From Flaccisagitta enflata (taxonomy: Eukaryota > Chaetognatha > Sagittoidea > Aphragmophora), in NCBI GenBank assembly GCA_965153355.1, contig OZ231126.1:39184001-39248000 (forward strand): a DNA stretch of 64,000 bases, read 5' to 3'. This document shows positions 58,096 to 64,000 of this stretch, piece by piece (position 1 is the stretch's first letter; each line of letters begins with the position of its first letter). A model generated the notes under the pieces. The model had not been told where the DNA came from. It searched no databases and worked only from the letters and a program-made list of their open reading frames with translations. The translations under genes and the position numbers were made by a program.

Positions 58096-58099
<4 letters not shown>
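56646..58099. other. Noncoding spacer
   Basis: Contains a (GAC)n patch (56840-56870) and a direct repeat cttaaaaggtcggaaatagg (56994 and 57194). No gene is seen. Confidence 0.4.
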
Positions 58100-58191
<92 letters not shown>

Positions 58192-58364
58192 CCACACACA
58201 ACCACAGACACATACACTCTCACACACATACACAAAAGAAGACAGATCATGTGATAAAGAAACAAGGCCGGATACACGGCTGCCCCAGTCGCGTGCGGGT
58301 GGGCAGGGGCCAAATTTGAGGTCACTTGATCACTTGGGCAGGAACAGTGAGGCCAAAAACCGCA

Positions 58365-58397
<33 letters not shown>

Positions 58398-58470
58398 CCA
58401 CACACAACCACAGACACATACACTCTCACACACATACACAAAAGAAGACAGATCATGTGATAAAGAAAAA
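58100..58470. repeat. (CA)n microsatellite with an 80-bp duplication around family C
   Basis: A (CA)n run (58106-58190) leads into a block ending gatcatgtgataaagaaa (to about 58261). Family C follows at 58264-58367. Then a second CA run and an almost identical copy of the same block (58391-58470). See the family C copy at 26058. Confidence 0.8.
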
Positions 58471-58480
58471 AGAATCACAA

Positions 58481-59167
58481 TTAAGCTCCAAACAGTTTTC
58501 TTCCGGCAATTTCCGGCAAACTGTAGATAAACAGCGCAATAAAGAGGCCGAGTAAAATAAAGATGATGGCGCCGATAAAAACCCACTTAAACCTCTTCCA
58601 AACGATGAATTTGAAGGTCTTCCAAGGAGAGGCGAACCACAGGAAGGAAGTCTCGGGTCTCTTGGGTGGGTCGAGATGTGGGTTTTCGTTGGGGTCTTCC
58701 CGACTGCGGCCGGCCGGGCGTAGAGATGCTTCCTCGGCTGTGACCACCTCTAATTCAACCTGTAGTAATTGGGCTTTCATTTTAAAATCAGTCACTTATT
58801 GAATGAGTGATTAGGGTATCGGTTATCTTTCCATCGTCCTCTCGTTTTATTGATTTATTAGCTGGTATATACTGGTTTTTGCTCATTCATTCATTCATTC
58901 ATTCATTCATTCATTCATTCATTCATTCATTCATTCACTCATCCATTCATTCACTCATTCATGAGTTATGTCTTTTCTCAACTCTTCATCTTCCCTTTGC
59001 TACCTTCTTTTCTCCTCCGGTCGTTTTTTTGTCCCTTCCATCCTTCCCTCCTTCCTTCCTAGCTTTCTCCTTCCTCTCTTTCTTCATTTCTTCCTTCCCT
59101 TCTTTTCTGATCAGTCATCTTTCTTTTTTTATTTCTTTCTTTTCTTCTTTCTTTTTTTCTTTCTTTT

Positions 59168-59246
<79 letters not shown>

Positions 59247-60550
59247 CTCATTGTTTTAGTCCACAATCTTTACTAATCTGTCTAATCTGTTTCTTATCTG
59301 GTTTGCAGCTTTCAAGCTTCCAACAACAATAGTGGATTTCCCTTTCACTTTATTATCACACTGTTATTGTTATAGTGCCTTTATCCATTCTGTTTGTACT
59401 ACTCTACGTAGGATTTTTGGCTTACTTGCAATCCATCTGGAAAAATAACGGAGATCAATTGTACTCGCGTAGACTAGATACCCAGAGAAATACATGCATT
59501 TCATTTCCTGCCTTCCTGCTCATCTTCCTAGTTCCTCCCCACCTTCAATACTTCTTTCTTCCCTTCCTACCTTCCTTCTCTTCCTACCTTCCTTCTCTTC
59601 CTCCCTTCCCTCTCTTCCTCCCTTCATTCCCTTTTTCTTTCCTTCATTCCTTCCTTCCTTCAATCCTTTCCTCCCTTGCTTTTTTGGGCAGCGGCCCCAA
59701 AGGGCCGATGTCCTGTAGGACACAGGGGGGAATTTCCAGACGTACGTCCGTACGTCCGTCCCCCCTCCCCCCCACCAAAGCTTTTGAGCCTCTATGTTCC
59801 CATTGAATAACGTGGAAAATTGAAGAAATGCAAACTTCCCATTGAATAACATGGAAAATTTACGAGAAGTTAGAAATATTGGAAATCCCTATTGAATAAC
59901 ATGGAAAATTGACAAAATTTTGAAACAAATGCAAAATTCATATTGAATAACATGGAAAATTGACAATGAAATGGAAAAAATTCAATGTTCTCATTGAATA
60001 ACAAGGAAATCAGCCCCAAAGGCCTCAAATGTGCCTTCTCAGGACGTCTGGAAATTCTCTCCTGTGTCCTACAGGACAACGGCCCTTTGAGGCCGCTGCC
60101 CTGCTCTCACTCCATCTTTGCAGCTAATCACTCCAAGCAGGGCATCGGGTACCGCTGACCATGTGCGATCTTTGGATGACCAGTTCCTTCCTTACCTCTA
60201 CTTTTCCTGCCAATATCTTGTTCCCTTCATCATCAACCCCATCTCCTTCAAACGGCAAATAGCCCCGAACTCGTTTTTGCTCGAAAATGTTGATCAAATC
60301 TGCTTTCTGTGATCCGCCCCCGATTTTTTGCAGCATCCGTCGACGAAGTCCTTCAGCGGATGCTGCTGCAGATGCTGCTGCGGGTGCTCCGGAGAGGGTC
60401 GTCGTCGAAGTTGAGACGCTCGAGGGATCAACGATGTCGTCTGTAGAGTTCAGATGCTTTAAAAATGAATGATGGCCCTTTTTTCCGAAATAAGGTGTTT
60501 TCGACTCAGGTTGTTGGTCAGTCTGTCGTTATATCACTTTACAATGATTG

Positions 60551-60649
<99 letters not shown>

Positions 60650-60806
60650 GCAACAACAACAACAACAACAACAACGCTTGCTTATTACCTGGCAGGACAT
60701 CCAAGCGGCATTCTCTTCTTGATTTGGTTGGTGCCGGCATCGAAAGTAAATCCAAAGAAATTTGGCCCAAAAAATCGTCAGAGCTGAACTTGTCATTATC
60801 CCAAAC
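58481..60806 (-). CDS. Ferlin, C-terminal three exons
   Basis: Exons on the minus strand: 60689-60806, 60196-60440 and 58481-58759, in matching phases. The first gives [20 protein letters not shown], the calcium-binding-type loop of the last C2 domain of ferlins. The second holds an Ala/Ser-rich linker, then [17 protein letters not shown] and NKILAGKVE (donor GAG|GTAAGG). The third has [36 protein letters not shown], the single membrane helix [20 protein letters not shown] and a short extracellular end, as in dysferlin/myoferlin/otoferlin. Ferlins are tail-anchored, multi-C2 proteins in calcium-dependent membrane fusion and repair. Earlier exons should lie beyond 60807, probably past the window edge. 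The Ala/Ser insertion between C2 and FEQK seems longer than usual. Confidence 0.92.
58880..59250. repeat. (ATTC)n and (CTTT)n tracts in the last ferlin intron
   Basis: ATTC units at 58880-58960 and CTTT units at 59150-59245, with CT-rich DNA between and around them. Confidence 0.9.
59686..60101. mobile_element. Family D fold-back in the last ferlin intron
   Basis: Ends gggcagcggccccaaagggc and tgaggccgctgccc are inverted. Next inside, cctgtaggacaca against tgtgtcctacagg, then ccagacgt against acgtctgg. The core is a different minisatellite, attgaataacatggaaaatt, five or six units. Same ends, different core, as at 55798. Confidence 0.85.
60552..60676. repeat. (AAC)n microsatellite
   Basis: About 41 AAC units, 12 bases beyond a ferlin exon donor (read as GTT in the transcript). 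Poly-Asn, Thr, Leu and Cys frames here are artefacts. Confidence 0.95.
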
Positions 60807-61770
60807 CTGAAGGGCCGCACAACAAATCATTACATTTCGAAGGCTACATCCATGATGGGCATGACTTGGGAAAACACTATAATGCGTTAACGCTAAAGGC
60901 TACTCGCTACTTGCTACTTGCTACTTTTTTGGTCTTTGTGGGTAAATATCTTTGTGCCACTAAACACCAATATACATATTTTAAGCTATTAACATCTATG
61001 TACTGTAAAATTGTAGCAGTCACTAAATTCCACTATTTTTGTGATATATTGATTATTGACTAAAACACCAATATTGATGTACCGAGACAAGTTTGTTTAC
61101 CATTGAGTATTTCTGGAGGGGATTTTTAAAAGAATAAAATCTTCGGTAATTAGTGTAGCCAAGTGACATGGGACATGTCCTGTCATAATATCACTGTTTA
61201 CCATTTCATCAAATAATTTGTTTCCTCACGTAGTCAATGATTGCTTATCATCCAATGAATCATTCATTTCTATCAATATTTTTGAAAAATTCGCCTATGT
61301 AGAAATGATACAAGATGAAAAATTCAAATAAGCGGTCTCACTTTCTGAATAGGTCACAGTGCAAACGAGCACAACGGAAAACAAAACAAAATACAGGCGC
61401 GAAAAAATGAGTACGCGCACTTATGTTGCGAGTGGCCCTACGATTATGCTAGTGATTTCCCTATTGCTTACCGTTATTTATTTTTCTTGTGAACGTTAAG
61501 GCTATCGACCATGATCCCGTTATATTCATGAACTGTATTGTCAATCGTTATGGTCTCTTGATTTTTCATTGAACTGTGTTGACGATGAGATCGTATGGTC
61601 TAAAGTCGCCATGCACCATTTACCTTTTCCATTTACAAAGTATGCAAAGTCAAAGTGGTTTATAACGATAATTCTTATCTTATCTTTTCATAGATCTATT
61701 TATTGAGATAATGGAATTGTGGCGGACAATGATAATTTTTTTGCATAGAAAAGCATTTTTCTGTAAGATA
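60807..61770. other. Presumed ferlin intron, noncoding
   Basis: I looked for the upstream C2 exon on the minus strand and did not find it. No repeat was recognised except ctacttgct units near 60903-60925. Confidence 0.4.
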
Positions 61771-62374
61771 TACAGTACGATGGGAGCAATGACGACCTAG
61801 ACTGGAGAATAGATTTTATGTATTATAATCTTATTTGTATCATGAAATATTTGAGATCTAGGCTAATTAAAAATTGCTCTATTGAGTGAATGCATTTGCG
61901 TCTCTTAGACCTCAACTTGTAACTTGACCTCACCAAGACTTCATTTTTCAAGGTTCTAACCAATTTCATTAGATTGAGTGGAAAATTTTATATAAATTTA
62001 AAAAAAAATCAGCTCAATCAGATTATTTTTACAGGTTTTACGGCTATGTTTAATAAACAAAAGTTATGCAAATTAATTTTTAGGCAAAACTTAAAATGGC
62101 CATAAAACCTGTAAGAATAAACCGATTGAGCTGATTTTTTTTTTCAAACCCAAATAAAATTTTTCACCTGATCTATTGAGATAGGTTAGAACTTTGAAAA
62201 ATAAAGTCTTGATACGGTCAAGTCGCAAGTTGAAGTTTAAGAGATGCAAACATTTTCAATCAATAAAGCAACCTTTAATCACCAGAGATCTCAAATATTT
62301 TATGATACAAACAAAATTAAGGTACCTAAAATCTATCATCCAGCCTAGGTCGTCATTGCTCCCATCGTACTGTA
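61771..62374. mobile_element. Fold-back MITE, TACAGTACGATGGG ends
   Basis: Left tacagtacgatgggagcaat and right attgctcccatcgtactgta are perfect inverted copies over 20 bases. The arms match on through gagatct, gatac(a/c)aa and agctcaatc/gattgagct to the centre at about 62070. Confidence 0.9.
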
Positions 62375-62376
62375 CT

Positions 62377-63000
62377 TATGCACTACTGTCTGACGACCAA
62401 TCCAGGGTGAGATTGACATTACAGTTGTTTTTTTCGCAGTTTTGCCAAGCTCATGTGTGTACAATACAGGAACTATCGAGAGGAAAATCTTTCCTGGAGC
62501 GCTTTTTGAAAAAAATCAATTTTTTACCTTAAGGAAAGGTGCTGTTAATACAGATTCTTGTGGGTTGTATTGACTCATTTTTGGATTCCATATTGTTATT
62601 CTATGCAAAATTTCCTTTCATTTGATAGGTCACACTACATGGTTTCATACAGAAAGAAAGTTTTCATATTTTGAGCCACCGTTACTTTTTTGTAACAGTG
62701 ACTCAAAAAATGAAAATTTAAATTCTTTGCAAAAGTATAGAGTGCGACATATTAAATGAAAGAGAATTTTGACTAGATTAACAATATGTAATCAAAAATT
62801 GAGTCAATACAACTCACAAGAATCTGTATTCCCACCACCTTACCTTTACATGAAAAATCGATTTTTTTTCAAAAAGCGCTCCAGGAAAGATTTCCCCTTT
62901 GATGGTTCTTGTATTGTACACACATGAACTTGGCAAAACTGCGAAAAAACTCACTGTAATGTCAATCTCACCCTGGATTGGTCGTCAGACAGTAGTGTAT
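62377..63000. mobile_element. Fold-back MITE, CACTACTGTCTGACG ends
   Basis: Left cactactgtctgacgaccaa and right gtcgtcagacagtagtg are inverted. The arms match through ccagggtgagattgacatta, ctggagcgctttttga and aatacagattcttgtg, to a centre at about 62690 (gtaac...gttac). It lies directly next to the preceding element. Confidence 0.9.
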
Positions 63001-63087
63001 GAGAAGTGAAAAGAATGGACGTAAATTTTACATTGTAAAATTGATGGATTTTTAAACAGAATTGATTTTTGTGCATTGACATGTCTT

Positions 63088-63237
63088 GAGTAAAAAACCA
63101 AATCCGTCGCTTGATGTAAAATTTTGCATATTAAAAAACATGGCATCAGTCTAAACACTTCTGACAAACACTGAAACAGGCCATGTTCATCGAAATGCAA
63201 ACTTTTGCATTCAGAGACAGATTTGGTTTTTTACGTG
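63088..63237. repeat. Small fold-back, gtaaaaaaccaaatc ends
   Basis: gtaaaaaaccaaatccgtcgc at 63092 against gacagatttggttttttacg at 63218-63236. Confidence 0.6.
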
Positions 63238-64000
63238 GCAACATTAATGTTTTGCGTGCAATCTTTTTAAAAAAATCTGTTGTTTCACTGCGTATGCCAG
63301 AACTTTACCGATGCGAGATCAATACCATTGATCAGTTAGCCTTTTTTAACTTAATTTAGACAGTATGATGCATGCATAAGACTTTACTTTTGGTTACATT
63401 TTCCCTGCATAGCAGCATATTCCATTATAGAACAGAATGATTTGTTAAATGTGACGGTGTTCTGCACGGTGACATAAATCATTATTAAATGTGTACAAGT
63501 AAACGAGGCCAAGTAACAGGGTGTCCAATGAATTTGGCAAAATTTCAAAGAAAACATTAAAATCTATTCTGAACTGATTTTTTTCCATCAAAAAAATGAT
63601 CAAACATAAGGGTTAGTTTGTTGTGAATACCTATTATCCAATAGGCAGTAAAAATCCAAACAAGGATGAAGAGGTTCATTTGAAATGGTCTGGAAAAAAA
63701 TAACTTTTATGGACAAACAAAAATTGATGGTTGATTTTGAATTATTCTTTCTTCAATGCCCTGAGCCAAGTAAGATGGACTGTCCTGCTTCAATGATGTA
63801 TTCCCACTTATTTCTTGTTCAAATTTGGATAATAGATTTGATGCCAAAGGTAGCTTAAAGGTTGCTTTCCTCTCTGATTTTTTATTGGTAACAAGGCCAA
63901 GTAGGCCAATAGGTGCGACAGTGTGGATCGTCGAACGAATGCGTTACCAACCAACTGACCGACCGACCAACCAACCAACCAACGGACACAGCCAGTTATA
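63238..64000. other. Noncoding right edge
   Basis: A CAGGGTGT-type MITE end stands at 63515 (taacagggtgtcc) without a partner inside the window. A (CCAA/CCGA)n patch lies at 63945-63985. No gene is seen. Confidence 0.4.

Noticed and set aside
60548-60830. Poly-Asn, poly-Thr, poly-Leu and poly-Cys frames
   Set aside because: They are all products of the (AAC)n microsatellite; only the C2-coding part at 60689-60806 is real.

Overview
The window is nuclear DNA of a metazoan, most likely an invertebrate. Host genes are split by GT-AG introns. A ferlin, a cathepsin L, two XK-related proteins and a kelch/EGF protein can be recognised. An intact BEL/Pao LTR retrotransposon is present, and the rest is AT-rich DNA full of microsatellites and fold-back elements. 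I could not fix the phylum; a patch of degenerate CCCTAA-type repeats at about 53.5 kb only suggests TTAGGG-type telomeres.

Layout. 1-782 (-): GC-rich, gag-like reading frame running off the left edge. 4124-22293 (+): XK-related gene whose first three small exons (4124-5466) are separated from the rest (18442-20570) by a complete 11,907-bp BEL/Pao element (6101-18007) in intron 3. The same reading frame resumes after a single TAG with an EGF module and a kelch-like region (to 22293). 28171-30907 (+): second XK-related gene, three exons. 32267-32600: hAT-like MITE. 33280-34269 (+): LINE ORF1-like fragment fused to a dispersed repeat. About 38.1-38.5 kb: unassigned membrane-protein-like exon. 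44794-46631 (+): three-exon gene for an 81-residue secreted cysteine-rich peptide. 48876-52403 (-): seven-exon cathepsin L-like protease, 334 residues. 58481-60806 (-): last three exons found of a ferlin. Between the genes lie CT/GA, CTTT, CA, AAC and ATTC microsatellites, at least ten fold-back elements (several with TA-CAGGGTG-type ends) and four dispersed repeat families.

The BEL/Pao element has 683-bp LTRs with three differences, a 5-bp target duplication, gag, protease, pol and an extra 790-codon ORF. Gag and protease share a frame across a UGA-CUA-G stop, a known leaky context. Protease and pol overlap at ATGA in the -1 frame. A small hairpin with conserved loop GANCAY and compensating stem changes recurs six times in its gag, its third ORF and its 3' untranslated part; this is the most unusual structural signal I found. 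The most unusual host feature is the possible XK-related/EGF/kelch fusion.

The genes do not form one pathway: two XK-related genes sit in the same orientation, and the peptide, protease and ferlin genes appear independent. All exon joins were worked out by eye from splice sites, phase and family resemblance; no database search was possible.
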